Shown here: one piece after another, positions 6,796 to 16,462 of the stretch
Position numbering within the stretch: position 1 is the first letter of the stretch
Layout of the letters: each line of letters opens with the position of its first letter
From: Syntrophaceae bacterium UBA6112
GTDB taxonomy: Bacteria; Desulfobacterota; Syntrophia; Syntrophales; UBA5619
Length of the DNA stretch: 21,155 nucleotides
Reading direction: 5' to 3'
NCBI GenBank assembly: GCA_002423465.1
Contig: DIWG01000025.1
Location: forward strand, 1 to 21,155
Program-made: the position numbers and the translations under genes
The notes under the pieces: generated by a model
Told to the model about the DNA's origin: nothing
The model's input: the letters and a program-made list of their open reading frames with translations, nothing else
Database searches by the model: none

Positions 6796-8343
6796 TCAAG
6801 CCAGCGGTTCGCCGCCGTTTAGTTTTTTATAAATGCCTATGTACCGATCGATCATTTTCTCCACGTCGTAGTTCACCCGGGTTTCTTTCATGATCCGTAT
6901 CAGTTGGCGTTCCCTGATTTCGAGAGGTCTTCGATGAAAACAAACGCTTTTCTCCAGGCCGTACCACAGCCCGCCGGCGTCGTAATCCCTGAAGAGAAAG
7001 CCGTTCCCTTCATCGCAAGGGAAACCGTCATCCTTGAATTCAAGCTCGCCGATCTTGTCGTGGTATCCGCCCGTATCCCGGTTCGTTGCCGTGGCGCCAT
7101 AAAGGTTTCCTATCTGATCGATCTGGCCGCAGGGTTCGTACAGCGACGCGCCAAACACATCGCTTGCTGCGGCGTATCCCAAAAGCGAGAGACTCTCATC
7201 GAAGCGTTGGTAGGTTATCTTACCTGCCGATGCGCAGGCGATTCTGCCCATGATTTCCTCGTGGGATCGGTCACCACTGATTCCGTCCGCAACTACGGCA
7301 ATCTGAACGTCACCATGTTCAATGACAAATTTGAGGGCGATATCTTCAAGGAGCTCTATTCCCTTTTGGGCAGGATCAAGCCTGGACGGCCAATAGAGGA
7401 GTATCGCCTCCGGGTTCACCATCAATCCGGTCCTCCTTTGAAACGCGACACGATTTCTTTGTTTTGCGGCCAGGACCTCGTCTTCAGGTCCGTACGGCTG
7501 GACCAGATACGGGCATTGCTCGGGATAGATCCTTTTTGAAGGTGCATTAATGATGGAAAGGGTGGATCCTTGATAAAATTTCTCTTTGACCTCCTGACGG
7601 ATACTGTACGACATGATCGGTCTATCCAGAAAATGATCTTCGATGATCTCATGAAGAAATTTTTTTCCCACAAAGTTGACCAGAGAAGCATTTTTTATGG
7701 CCGTCGCCTGGCAATCAATGCATGTTTTTCCATTGTCCCGGGAGAAATAGAGGTAGGGTGAAAGCGCTTCGATGTTGACGCCGGCATACATCTCAACGGG
7801 CGTATGGCCGGTGTGGACATTGTGAACCGTATGGAGGATGGGCCAGTTCCTTGATTTTGCATAAGCCGTTATGGCCCCTCCGGCGATCCAGTCGTGGCTG
7901 TGAAGGATCAGCCGGCCTTCATGCTTTGCGCGGATTGTCGTGATCACATGATTGATGATCTGCCTTTGGAACTCCACTGCATTGAGGAGGACATTTCCCC
8001 CATAAGCACTCTGCAGATCGTCAAAAAAGGAAGAGCTGATCAGGTGTATCCTCGCCGGATCGGTCCTGTCACGGAAATCGTGCCACTGGTTTTCATCCAT
8101 GCTGTCTTCTTTCATGTTGTCTTCTGTCTGGAACCGTCTTTTCAGATCGAGGGTCGCCAGATGGCATTCAATTCCTTTTTCCGCAAGCCCTTCACACAGA
8201 GCGGCCACGACTTCGCCGAGCCCTCCGCTCTTGCCCGAGATGTAGCGTGCCAGATCACCCATGTCTTCCGGTAACCGATCCGTTTCGGGTGCGATCTGGA
8301 GGATGGGTGTCTTGATGGTTCTTTTCAATATCTCGACCGGCAT
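6796..8343 (-). CDS. glgA: GT5-family glycogen/starch synthase-like glycosyltransferase
   Basis: Likely transfers glucose from ADP- or UDP-glucose to an alpha-1,4-glucan. The 515-aa product has the GT5 nucleotide-sugar loop KSGGLGEV (38-45), HSHDW (148-152), HTVHN (171-175), SRLDPAQKGIELL (320-332) and the catalytic EPCG (E403) followed by a GN-YGA segment and DTGG. It is slightly longer than typical bacterial GlgA, and the C-domain spacing after EPCG differs from Escherichia coli, so it may be a divergent synthase subgroup. The ATG at 8343 has AAGGA eight bases upstream. It lies two genes below the glucan phosphorylase, separated from it only by a 61-aa protein, so synthesis and breakdown enzymes are apparently co-transcribed. 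The gene name is by family; the sugar donor is unproven. Confidence 0.82.
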   Translation of the reverse strand: MPVEILKRTIKTPILQIAPETDRLPEDMGDLARYISGKSGGLGEVVAALCEGLAEKGIECHLATLDLKRRFQTEDNMKEDSMDENQWHDFRDRTDPARIHLISSSFFDDLQSAYGGNVLLNAVEFQRQIINHVITTIRAKHEGRLILHSHDWIAGGAITAYAKSRNWPILHTVHNVHTGHTPVEMYAGVNIEALSPYLYFSRDNGKTCIDCQATAIKNASLVNFVGKKFLHEIIEDHFLDRPIMSYSIRQEVKEKFYQGSTLSIINAPSKRIYPEQCPYLVQPYGPEDEVLAAKQRNRVAFQRRTGLMVNPEAILLYWPSRLDPAQKGIELLEDIALKFVIEHGDVQIAVVADGISGDRSHEEIMGRIACASAGKITYQRFDESLSLLGYAAASDVFGASLYEPCGQIDQIGNLYGATATNRDTGGYHDKIGELEFKDDGFPCDEGNGFLFRDYDAGGLWYGLEKSVCFHRRPLEIRERQLIRIMKETRVNYDVEKMIDRYIGIYKKLNGGEPLA

Positions 8344-8382
8344 GGGGCAGTCCTTATTTACGATACACGTCCTGATCCGCTG

Positions 8383-8568
8383 TCACTGTTTGGAGCTCAG
8401 GCAATCGGCCTTCCACAGGCAGTCATTTTCGCAGGTTTCCTTTGTTCCGAAACAGGGTGAATTCCCTTCCCTGACTTGAATATCCCGGACGATGTCCTTC
8501 TTGAAGCGACCTATTTTCGTGTCCACCTTCCAGTACCTTGCAATCTTGCGGATTTCCTGCATCTTCAT
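8383..8568 (-). CDS. Small SAP-like protein with four C-terminal cysteines
   Basis: A 61-aa protein. The first half (MQEIRKIARYWKVDTKIGRF, then KKDIVRDIQ) has the helix-extended-helix pattern of SAP or Rho-N type nucleic-acid binding domains. The second half, EGNSPCFG then C-x6-C-x3-C-x5-C, could bind a metal ion. I recall similar short SAP/Cys proteins as common in deltaproteobacteria, without known function. The ATG at 8568 has a strong GGAGGA at seven bases, which decides the start against an upstream in-frame alternative. It sits 66 bases after the phosphorylase and 39 before the synthase, so it may act as a regulator of the pair or simply ride in the operon. Confidence 0.75.
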   Translation of the reverse strand: MKMQEIRKIARYWKVDTKIGRFKKDIVRDIQVREGNSPCFGTKETCENDCLWKADCLSSKQ

Positions 8569-8634
8569 TGACGAGTCCTCCTTCGATTCGATAACCCCGC
8601 TGTTTGCACCGGCGCAGTTCACTATCTCGCGTGT

Positions 8635-10410
8635 TTATAAAAAATAGGCATTCAGGACATATTGCTGGACCATCCGATGGGTATTGAAGAACGATCCGTT
8701 GATCGCGATGCAGTGCAGCATGACATCGATGAATCGATCACGGTCGTGGTAATAAAGTGGAATAATCACCCGTTCCAATTTGTCGTAAAGGGACAGGGCG
8801 TCGCCTGATCTGTCCCCGCCTTGTTTTATCCCGTCTCCACTGCCTCCGATAGACCAGCCCGTCAATCCTTCGATGCACCCCTCAATCCACCAACCATCCA
8901 GGATGCTCAGGCTCGGTACACCGTTCAGGGCGGCCTTCATCCCACTTGTCCCCGATGCCTCGAGGGGCGGCAGGGGTGTGTTCAGCCATATATCGACACC
9001 GGAAGTGATCATCTTCCCCAGGTCGATATCGTAATTCTCAAGGTAGGCTATCTTGATCTCTTTTTTGAGAACATCCCTGGCCTGATAAATTCGCTGAATG
9101 GCTTCCTTGCCACTTAGATCTTGGGGATGCGCCTTCCCGGCATAGATCATCTGGATATGGCCGGATTTTGCGCATATGTTTTTCAGTCTCTCGATATCGG
9201 TGAAAAAGAGGTCACCCCTTTTGTATGAGGCTGATCGCCTGGCGAACCCGATGGTCAGGATGTCCACACCCATGCCGAGATTGCTTTCCCGGTTTACATG
9301 TTCGATCAATTGTTTCTTCTGTTCCACGTGGGCGTCCCATATCGTTGCTTTGGGGATGCTCAGCGCATAGCGAAAGTTGAAGTTGTCGTTTCGCCAACCC
9401 GGGATTAATTCGTCGTAAAGCCTCTGGAAGGAGACCCCCGCCCAGGTGGCCGCATGCACTCCGTTGGTAATGGAATTGATGTCGTATTCGGCAAACATCA
9501 GTTTCGAGATTTCGCCGTGTTTTTTGGCTACGCCATTGACATAGTGGCTCATGTTGAGGGCAAGGCGCGTCATGTTCAGACGGGTTTCGGAGGCGTTGTT
9601 GATGTCCCCGTGCACGTCAATGAATCCGAACACGCGCGTCGCCAGGTCCAGGAGGAAGGGATCCTGCAAATCCCAAAAGCCCTCCCTTGACCCAAACACG
9701 CGCCTCACCAACTCTATCGGGAATTGGTCGTGGCCGGCCGGGACGGGGGTGTGGGTGGTGAAGATACATTTTTGTCTCACCGCTTCGATATCGCTTCTGG
9801 CGATGGCTGTCTTGCCGCTTCTTTGGACCTCTTCATCCAAAAGTTCCATCGTGAGCAATGCCGCGTGTCCTTCATTCATGTGGAAACTCTTGATTTGGCC
9901 ATATCCAAGGGCGCGGAGAATCCGAACCCCTCCAATCCCGAGAATGGCTTCCTGGCAGAGTCGGTAGCACTGATCGCCGCCATAAAGAAAATCGGTCAGT
10001 GTTCTGTCCCATTCCGAGTTTTCAGGCAGATTAGTATCCAGGAAATAGATGGGCACATTGGAGCCGCCGACGCCTTTAACTTCGAATTTCCAGGGACGAA
10101 TGACGACAGTCCGCCCCTCAATTGTAACGGAAGCCCTTTCCGGCATCTCCTGCATAAAATCATCGACGACCCATTCAGCCGGTTCTTCAGTCTGCTGCCC
10201 GTCGTCGCTGATCAGCTGGTAGAAATAGCCTTTACGATGAAGGAGGGTTAATGCAACCATGGGAAGGTTAAGATCGGCCGCCGAGCGGATCGTGTCGCCG
10301 GCCAGTATGCCCAAGCCTCCGCTGTATGTCGGCATCTCCGCATCAATGCCTATTTCCATGGAAAAATAAGCAATGGCCCGGTCGGCATTTGAAATGTCTT
10401 TACGCAACAT
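8635..10410 (-). CDS. glgP: Alpha-glucan (glycogen) phosphorylase, short GT35 form
   Basis: Releases glucose-1-phosphate from alpha-1,4-glucans using pyridoxal phosphate. The product (591 aa from ATG 10410) contains the N-terminal AYFSMEIGI and SGGLGILAGD, NEGHAA, TTHTPVPAGHD and ITNGVH. It also has the cofactor site EASGTSGMKAALNG, whose Lys (about residue 492) should carry the cofactor. At about 590 residues it matches the shorter archaeal/bacterial phosphorylase type rather than the ~800-aa GlgP of enterics. The ribosome-binding site AAGGAG overlaps the TAA stop of the outer-membrane factor gene (TAAAGGAG at 10426-10419), so translation of the two is probably linked. Nothing in the protein looks broken. 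The family call is firm. Confidence 0.93.
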   Translation of the reverse strand: MLRKDISNADRAIAYFSMEIGIDAEMPTYSGGLGILAGDTIRSAADLNLPMVALTLLHRKGYFYQLISDDGQQTEEPAEWVVDDFMQEMPERASVTIEGRTVVIRPWKFEVKGVGGSNVPIYFLDTNLPENSEWDRTLTDFLYGGDQCYRLCQEAILGIGGVRILRALGYGQIKSFHMNEGHAALLTMELLDEEVQRSGKTAIARSDIEAVRQKCIFTTHTPVPAGHDQFPIELVRRVFGSREGFWDLQDPFLLDLATRVFGFIDVHGDINNASETRLNMTRLALNMSHYVNGVAKKHGEISKLMFAEYDINSITNGVHAATWAGVSFQRLYDELIPGWRNDNFNFRYALSIPKATIWDAHVEQKKQLIEHVNRESNLGMGVDILTIGFARRSASYKRGDLFFTDIERLKNICAKSGHIQMIYAGKAHPQDLSGKEAIQRIYQARDVLKKEIKIAYLENYDIDLGKMITSGVDIWLNTPLPPLEASGTSGMKAALNGVPSLSILDGWWIEGCIEGLTGWSIGGSGDGIKQGGDRSGDALSLYDKLERVIIPLYYHDRDRFIDVMLHCIAINGSFFNTHRMVQQYVLNAYFL

Positions 10411-10423
10411 TGACGAATCTCCT

Positions 10424-11845
10424 TTACTGTCCCCCACCCAAAACTTTATAGAGCGTTACCTGATTGACGAGGCGGGCCAGGTGGAGCACGATCAATCCCT
10501 GTTGCGCGCCATAAAGCGAACGTTGTGCATCGAGGACACCCAGGTAGCTGTCGATTCCCTTGGTATAACGGGCATTGGAGAGGCGATAGGTTTCCGCCAC
10601 GGCATCGACCAGGGATTGCTGAGCAGCAATTTGCCGGTTCACCGTGCCCCGCACAGCAAGGGCGTCGGCCACTTCCCGGAAAGCCGTCTGAATCGCCTTC
10701 TCGTATTGGGCCACGGTGATTTCCTTTTCCACTTTTGTGACATCATAAGCCGACCATGTGCGGGCGTCAAAAATCGGCATAACGATCTGCGGGGCGAAGC
10801 TCCATGTACCTTGGCCGGATTTGAAGAGTCCGGACAGATCGGTGCTTGCGGTCCCGATGGCGGTTGTCAGGGAGATGCGCGGAAAGAAAGCCGCACGGGC
10901 GGCACCGATATTGGCGTTGGCCGCCTTGAGCCCATGTTCCGCTGCCAACACATCCGGTCGGCGCAGGAGCAGTTCGGAGGACAGGCCGGTAGAAATCTCT
11001 TGGGGTGGGCTGACACTGCCCAGATCCGAAGGCAAGAGAGCCGCCGGTATGGAAGATCCCAACAGAAGGTTCAAGATGTTTTCATCTTGCGCCGCCAGTT
11101 GCGTGTAACGTGCAACGTCTCCCCTGGCTATATCCACCTGGCTTTGCGCTTGACGGAGATCCAATTCGGACGCGAGCCCCACGTCACGACGTTTCCGGAT
11201 CAATTTGTAGGAGGTCTCCTGCGTCTCAAGCGTGGCGGCCACCAGTTTGAGGGCTTCCCGGTCCGCAGCCAGGGCCAGATACGCCTGTGCTACCGAGGAT
11301 ACCAGCAGGATCTGTGCGCCGCGGCGGACCTCATCCGTGGCGAGGTATTCTTCCAGCGCCCGATCCTTCAGGCTGCGGATGCGGCCGAAGAAATCGATTT
11401 CCCAGGAAGTGATGCCGAGATTGACAGTGTATTGTTCGGCGGTCATCGCGCTCCCGGTGGACGAAAGATCCGCCGGAACACGTTCTTTATACCAACTCCC
11501 GGCCGCATTGATCGTCGGCAACAACTCAGCCCTTTGAATACCGTAATACGCCCGAGCTCTTTCAGCATTCAAGGCAGCAAGCCGCAGATCGCGGTTGTTG
11601 TTCAACGCGATCCAAATGATCTCTTGAAGGCGTCCATCGGTGAAGAACTCCCACCACGGCAACCCAACTGCCGTTGGCGCGAATGTGTCGGACTTCGTTT
11701 CATGGTAGGCCGCACCGGTGGGCCAGTCGGCGGGGACGGGCGATGCGGGTTTCGTGTATTCCGGAGTCAGCGTGCACCCACCCAGAAAAGTGGTGATCGC
11801 CGCGGCAAGAAGAAACAGGTTTCTTTTCATATCATGTTCTTTCAT
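10424..11845 (-). CDS. RND outer-membrane factor lipoprotein (OprM/NodT type)
   Basis: The outer-membrane channel of a tripartite efflux pump. A signal peptide ends in lipobox LGGC, with the acylated Cys at residue 24 from ATG 11845, followed by TLTPEYTKP, the typical start of OprM/NodT proteins. The body shows the family's two repeats of long alpha-helices, including LNNNRDLRLAALNAERARAYYG, and in the second half LLLRRPDVLAAEHGLKAANANIGAARAAFFP. The chosen start has AGAGG about nine bases upstream, and it overlaps the pump gene stop by a few bases; an ATG at 11830 is possible. Length (473 aa) is normal. It follows the pump directly, completing the set. Confidence 0.92.
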   Translation of the reverse strand: MKEHDMKRNLFLLAAAITTFLGGCTLTPEYTKPASPVPADWPTGAAYHETKSDTFAPTAVGLPWWEFFTDGRLQEIIWIALNNNRDLRLAALNAERARAYYGIQRAELLPTINAAGSWYKERVPADLSSTGSAMTAEQYTVNLGITSWEIDFFGRIRSLKDRALEEYLATDEVRRGAQILLVSSVAQAYLALAADREALKLVAATLETQETSYKLIRKRRDVGLASELDLRQAQSQVDIARGDVARYTQLAAQDENILNLLLGSSIPAALLPSDLGSVSPPQEISTGLSSELLLRRPDVLAAEHGLKAANANIGAARAAFFPRISLTTAIGTASTDLSGLFKSGQGTWSFAPQIVMPIFDARTWSAYDVTKVEKEITVAQYEKAIQTAFREVADALAVRGTVNRQIAAQQSLVDAVAETYRLSNARYTKGIDSYLGVLDAQRSLYGAQQGLIVLHLARLVNQVTLYKVLGGGQ

Positions 11846-11846
11846 A

Positions 11847-14800
11847 TCATCGATCCTCTGCCGGATGGTCATCATCCATTTTGACTGCCTCAAGCTTCTT
11901 GCGTTTGCCGAAGAGCTTTTCGATCAACACGTAGAAGAGGGGTGCGAAAATGACCACGAGGACCGTGGCGGTCACCATTCCTCCCAGAACGCCTGTACCG
12001 ATGGCGTTCTGGGCCCCCGCTCCGGCGCCAGTGGTAAGGGCCAGGGGCAGGACGCCGAAACCAAACGCCAGGGAGGTCATCAGGATGGGTCGGAAGCGCA
12101 GCTTTGCCCCTTCCACTGTGGCATCGATCAGCCCCATCCCTTTTTCCAGCCCGGCCTTGGCGAACTGGACGATCAGAATGGCGTTCTTGGTCGCCAGCCC
12201 AAGGGTGGTCAAGAGGGCAATCTGGAAATAGACATCATTGGCCAGCCCCCGCAGGCCCGAGGCGATGATGCCGCCAATCACCCCGAGGGGGAGGACCAGT
12301 AGAATCGCAATGGGGATGGTCCAGCTTTCGTAAAGCGCCGCCAGGCAAAGGAAGATCACGAAAACCGAGAAGGCGTATAAAAGGGGCGCCTTGGAGCTGG
12401 ACGTCCGCTCCTGGTAGGAGAGCCCCGTCCAGTCGAAACCGAACCCCTTGGGTAGTTTCTCCACCGCCTCTTCCATGGCCCGCATGGCCTCACCCGAGCT
12501 TTTCCCCGGTGCCGGCTCTCCCCAGATATTAATGGAAGGGAACCCGTTGAAGCGCGCCAGCCTCGGGGCGCCGGATGTCCAGCGGCCGGAGGCGAACGAG
12601 GAGAAGGGAACCATCTTTCCCGTCGTATTGCGAACGTAGAGTTTCTCCAAGTCCTTGGGAAGCATCCGATAGGGGGCGTCGGCTTGGACGTACACCCTTT
12701 TTACCCGCCCGCCCTGGATGAAGTCATTCACATAGGCGCTGCCGAAAGCCGCTGAGATTGTCCGGTGGATGGAGGTAATGGGAATCCCCAGGGCGCCGGC
12801 CTTATCCCAGTCCACGTCGATACGGTATTCGGGAACGTCTTCCATGCTGTTGGGCCGGACCGCGGTCAACCTCGGGTCCTGGGCCGCGATTCCAAGAAGT
12901 TGATTCTGAGCCTCTGTCAGGGCCTGATGGCCGAGGCCGCCCCGGTCCAAGAGCTCGAAGTCGAAACCCTTGGCCATGCCCAATTCCATGACAGCAGGCG
13001 GCGGGAAGGCAAAGACCATGGCGTTGCGGATGTCTGAAAGGGCCGCCGTAGCCCTTCCGGCAATGGCCTTTACTCTCAGATCATCCCGGTCGCGGAGCTT
13101 CCAATCCTTCAGCTTGATGAACACCATGCCGTTGTTCTGCGACCGTCCGGAAAAGCCTGCACCAGAGATGGTCATCACAGTCGCCACCGCCTCTTTTTCG
13201 TTCTCATTGAAATAGCGCTCGATCTGCTTGGTAACCTCTGTGGTCTGCTCCAGCGTGGCACCTTTGGGCATGATCACCTGGGCGAACATCATGCCCTGGT
13301 CTTCATCGGGAAGGTAACCCGTGGGCATACGAAGATAGAGGATTGCCATGACGGCAATGATCACCAGAAAAATGGCCAGATAGCGCTTGTTTCGGGAAAG
13401 GGAGTGGCCGACCAACCCTACATACAGGCGTCTGGAACGAAAAAAGACGCGGTTAAACCATCGGAAAAAGGGGCGCAGGAAAAAGACGGTATTCTCTGCC
13501 TCACGTCCTGCCGTCACCGGCTTGAGGAGCGACGCGCAGAGCACCGGCGTCAGGATCAGGGCCACGACCACCGACAGGAGCATCGCGGAGATGATGGTCA
13601 CGGAGAACTGACGGTAGATGACGCCTGTGGAACCGGGAAAGAACGCCATGGGGCCGAACACGGCGGAGAGCACGAGCCCGATGCCGATCAGGGCGCTTGT
13701 GATCTGTTCCATGGACTTGGCCGTGGCTTCCCTGGGCGGGAGACCCTCCTCGGCCATGATCCGCTCCACATTCTCCACGACCACGATGGCATCGTCCACA
13801 AGCAAACCGATGGCCAGGACCATGGCGAACATCGTCAGCATGTTGATGGAGAAGCCGAAAAGCCCGAGTATGGCGAAGGTCCCCAGGATGACCACCGGCA
13901 CCGCGATGGTCGGGATCAGTGTGGCCCGTATATTCCCCAGGAAAAGCAACATAATCAGGAAGACCAGCAGGATCGCCTCGAAGAGCGTCTTCACCACCTC
14001 ATTGATGGACACTTTGATGAAGGGTGTGGTGTCGTGAGGATAGACGACCTTGAGCCCTGTTGGGAAGAATCGGCTCATCTCCGCCATCTTGGCCTTGACG
14101 GCATCGGCCGCGTCCAGCGCGTTGGCGCCGGCGGCCTGACGTATGGCGATGCCGCCGATCGGTTTGCCGTTGTAAGTAGTGACGATGTCATAGAATTCGG
14201 TCCCCAGCTCGGTCCGGCCCACATCCGTGATCCGCACAACGGAGCCGTCGGGATTGGTGCGGATGGGGATGGCGGCAAACTCCTCCGGCGTCTTGAGCAT
14301 GTTCTGGACGACAATGGAGGCGTTCAGGCGCTGGCCCTTTACCGCAGGCCCACCGCCGAACTGGCCGGCGGAGACCTCGACGTTGTAGGCCTTAAGCGCC
14401 GCGATGACATCTTCGATCGTGAGTTGGTAATCGGTCAGCTTTTCGGGATTGAGCCAGATCCTCATGGCATATCCGGCACCAAAGATCTCCGTCTCGCCCA
14501 CCCCTGGCACCCGCGACAGAACACTCTCCAGGTTGGTCTTGGCAAAGTCGATTAAGTCCTTCATGTCCATGCTGTTGTCTTCGGAGACCAGGCCCACGAC
14601 CATCAGGTAGTTCCGGGTCGATTTACTGACCTGGACACCCTGGTTCTTGACCACGTCAGGCAGGCTCGTTATGGCGAGCTGGAGCTTGTTCTGGACCTGG
14701 GACCAGGCAAGATCCGGATCGGTACCCGCCTCGAAGGTCAACTCGATGCGTGAGCCGCCTGCCGAATCACTGGTGGCGGACATGTAGAGCAGATTGTCGA

Positions 14801-15017
14801 AGCCGGTCATCTTCTGTTCGATGATCTGGGTGATGCTGTTCTCCACCGTCTCGGCTGAAGCCCCGGGGTAGCTGGACTGGATGGCGATGGACGGCGGCGC
14901 CATCTGGGGGTACTGTGAGATAGGCAGGCTGTAGATCGCCAAGCCTCCCCCCGCCATGATGATGATGGCGATGACCCAGGCGAAAACCGGACGAGCCAGA
15001 AAAAATTTCGATAGCAT
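11847..15017 (-). CDS. acrB: RND multidrug efflux pump, HAE1 (AcrB/MexB) family
   Basis: Inner-membrane proton-driven transporter that exports hydrophobic compounds through the partner proteins. At 1056 aa it has full family length. The proton relay is intact: D408 and D409 in GLLVDDAIVVVENV and K944 in LATKNAILIVQFA. The N-terminus LARPVFAWVIAI is the standard first membrane helix, and the periplasmic porter loop GQRLNASIVVQ is present. The ATG at 15017 has GGAGG seven bases upstream. It begins 12 bases after the membrane-fusion gene and overlaps the outer-membrane factor start. Substrates cannot be read from sequence; acrB is used as a family name. Confidence 0.95.
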   Translation of the reverse strand: MLSKFFLARPVFAWVIAIIIMAGGGLAIYSLPISQYPQMAPPSIAIQSSYPGASAETVENSITQIIEQKMTGFDNLLYMSATSDSAGGSRIELTFEAGTDPDLAWSQVQNKLQLAITSLPDVVKNQGVQVSKSTRNYLMVVGLVSEDNSMDMKDLIDFAKTNLESVLSRVPGVGETEIFGAGYAMRIWLNPEKLTDYQLTIEDVIAALKAYNVEVSAGQFGGGPAVKGQRLNASIVVQNMLKTPEEFAAIPIRTNPDGSVVRITDVGRTELGTEFYDIVTTYNGKPIGGIAIRQAAGANALDAADAVKAKMAEMSRFFPTGLKVVYPHDTTPFIKVSINEVVKTLFEAILLVFLIMLLFLGNIRATLIPTIAVPVVILGTFAILGLFGFSINMLTMFAMVLAIGLLVDDAIVVVENVERIMAEEGLPPREATAKSMEQITSALIGIGLVLSAVFGPMAFFPGSTGVIYRQFSVTIISAMLLSVVVALILTPVLCASLLKPVTAGREAENTVFFLRPFFRWFNRVFFRSRRLYVGLVGHSLSRNKRYLAIFLVIIAVMAILYLRMPTGYLPDEDQGMMFAQVIMPKGATLEQTTEVTKQIERYFNENEKEAVATVMTISGAGFSGRSQNNGMVFIKLKDWKLRDRDDLRVKAIAGRATAALSDIRNAMVFAFPPPAVMELGMAKGFDFELLDRGGLGHQALTEAQNQLLGIAAQDPRLTAVRPNSMEDVPEYRIDVDWDKAGALGIPITSIHRTISAAFGSAYVNDFIQGGRVKRVYVQADAPYRMLPKDLEKLYVRNTTGKMVPFSSFASGRWTSGAPRLARFNGFPSINIWGEPAPGKSSGEAMRAMEEAVEKLPKGFGFDWTGLSYQERTSSSKAPLLYAFSVFVIFLCLAALYESWTIPIAILLVLPLGVIGGIIASGLRGLANDVYFQIALLTTLGLATKNAILIVQFAKAGLEKGMGLIDATVEGAKLRFRPILMTSLAFGFGVLPLALTTGAGAGAQNAIGTGVLGGMVTATVLVVIFAPLFYVLIEKLFGKRKKLEAVKMDDDHPAEDR

Positions 15018-15029
15018 TACGCGCCTCCG

Positions 15030-16367
15030 TCAGTTCGATTTTGCAGCAGTCGGGACGGTTTTCTTGCCTTCCCCATCTTTTTTGCCGTTGCCAGCTTCAA
15101 AAGGAACGGCCTTCACGGAAACGCCGGGTTTCACTTTCTGTCCCCCCTCGACGATCACCCGATCGCCGGGTGCGAGACCCGATGAAATAAGCCATGCATC
15201 GCCGATGGCGCGTTCGAGCGTGAGCATCCGCTGCTGGACCTTGCTTTCGGCATCCACGATCAAAACGTCGGGATTCCCCTTCGGGTTGCGGGAAACGGCC
15301 TGTTGGGGAATGAGGAGGGCATTGGGGTTGATCCCTTCTTCCACAACCGCCCGGACAAACATGCCCGGCAGCAAAACACCCTTGGGGTTGGGGAACACGA
15401 TCCGCAGGATCACCGATCCGGTTGTCGGATCGACGGTGACGTCGCGGAATTGAAGAGCCCCTTCCAAGGGGTATTTGGCGTCGTCTTCCATGAGGAGACG
15501 GACCTTGTTCCGGATCTCCCCGTTGCGATTGAGGCTGCCTTCCTCCAGGCGGCGCCGCAATCGCAGCAGTTCGGTTGTCGATTGGGGCACGTCCACGTAC
15601 ATAGGATCCAGTTGTTGAATGGTGGCCAGGGCTGTGGGCTGATGCGCCGTCACCAAGGCGCCCTCCGTGACGCCGGATCTTCCGATGCGGCCTGAGATGG
15701 GCGCGGTGACGGATGTGTACCCCAAATTGATCCTGTACGTCTCCAGTGCTGCTTCCGCCTGATTGATGGCCGCCTCGGCCGCGGCCACCGCTGCCCGGTC
15801 GCTTTCCACCTGCGCCTCGGCGGCCCGGATCGTGGCCTCGGCCACGTCGGCCTCGGTCATGGCCTGGTCGCGCTGGCTGGCGGAGACTGCGCCCTCCTTG
15901 GAAAGCTCATCGAAGCGCTCGCGGTTCGTCCGGGCGAAATCCAGGGTGGCCTGCTGCCGGGTGACGCCGGCGATGCTCGCTCTCACGGCGGCCCGCGCCC
16001 GGTCGGCGGCTTTCCGCATGGCCGCAAGATTTGCCGCTGCATTGTCAAACGCCGCCTGAAAAGAAGCCTCATCAATCCGAAAGAGCACTTGGCCGGCCTT
16101 GACATCGGAGCCTTCCGCAAACAGGCGCTTCCGGATGATTCCGCCTACCTGCGGGCGTACTTCAGCGACCAAATTGGCGGAGGTCCGCCCGGCCAATTCC
16201 GTCGTGATCACCAGCCGCTTTGGCTGTATCGTCACGACGGCGACTTCCGGAGGTCCGCCCTGTAGGGGTCCGCTTTTAGCGGTCTGCTGCCCGCAACCGA
16301 CCAGGATCAAGATCCCGGTTAGAATAACCCCGGCGGCGATTTGTTTGGCTCTGTCATAAATCTGCAT
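15030..16367 (-). CDS. acrA: RND membrane-fusion lipoprotein (AcrA/MexA type)
   Basis: Periplasmic adaptor linking the RND pump to its outer-membrane channel. From ATG 16367 the signal segment runs to the lipobox LVGC (C25), so it is probably anchored by lipid. The family order is visible: beta-barrel/lipoyl half (EVRPQVGGIIRKRLFAEGSDVKAGQVLF), an alanine- and glutamate-rich helical hairpin, the second lipoyl half (YTSVTAPISGRIGRSGVTEGALV), then the barrel and C-terminal domain (GLAPGDRVIVEGGQKVKPG). The start is supported by AGAGGT seven bases upstream; an earlier in-frame start at 16412 is less likely. The C-terminal tail is lysine-rich. First gene of the efflux trio, 155 bases after the TetR gene. 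Confidence 0.93.
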   Translation of the reverse strand: MQIYDRAKQIAAGVILTGILILVGCGQQTAKSGPLQGGPPEVAVVTIQPKRLVITTELAGRTSANLVAEVRPQVGGIIRKRLFAEGSDVKAGQVLFRIDEASFQAAFDNAAANLAAMRKAADRARAAVRASIAGVTRQQATLDFARTNRERFDELSKEGAVSASQRDQAMTEADVAEATIRAAEAQVESDRAAVAAAEAAINQAEAALETYRINLGYTSVTAPISGRIGRSGVTEGALVTAHQPTALATIQQLDPMYVDVPQSTTELLRLRRRLEEGSLNRNGEIRNKVRLLMEDDAKYPLEGALQFRDVTVDPTTGSVILRIVFPNPKGVLLPGMFVRAVVEEGINPNALLIPQQAVSRNPKGNPDVLIVDAESKVQQRMLTLERAIGDAWLISSGLAPGDRVIVEGGQKVKPGVSVKAVPFEAGNGKKDGEGKKTVPTAAKSN

Positions 16368-16462
16368 GCGACACCTCTGACCTTTCAAATTTAGTGACCC
16401 ATCGTCGATCACGTCCCGGTGACGGCGTTTTGATCATGGGTAAAAACGGTGGAAATAACTTC

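Noticed and set aside
10373..11884. 503-codon plus-strand open frame opposite the OprM-type gene
   Set aside because: It lies antisense to a clearly recognised outer-membrane factor and its translation is low-complexity with no known domain; it is a shadow of third-position GC bias.
13404..14555. 383-codon plus-strand open frame opposite the RND pump gene
   Set aside because: Antisense to a full-length pump with all catalytic residues; the His/Asp/Gly-rich translation is typical of antisense frames.
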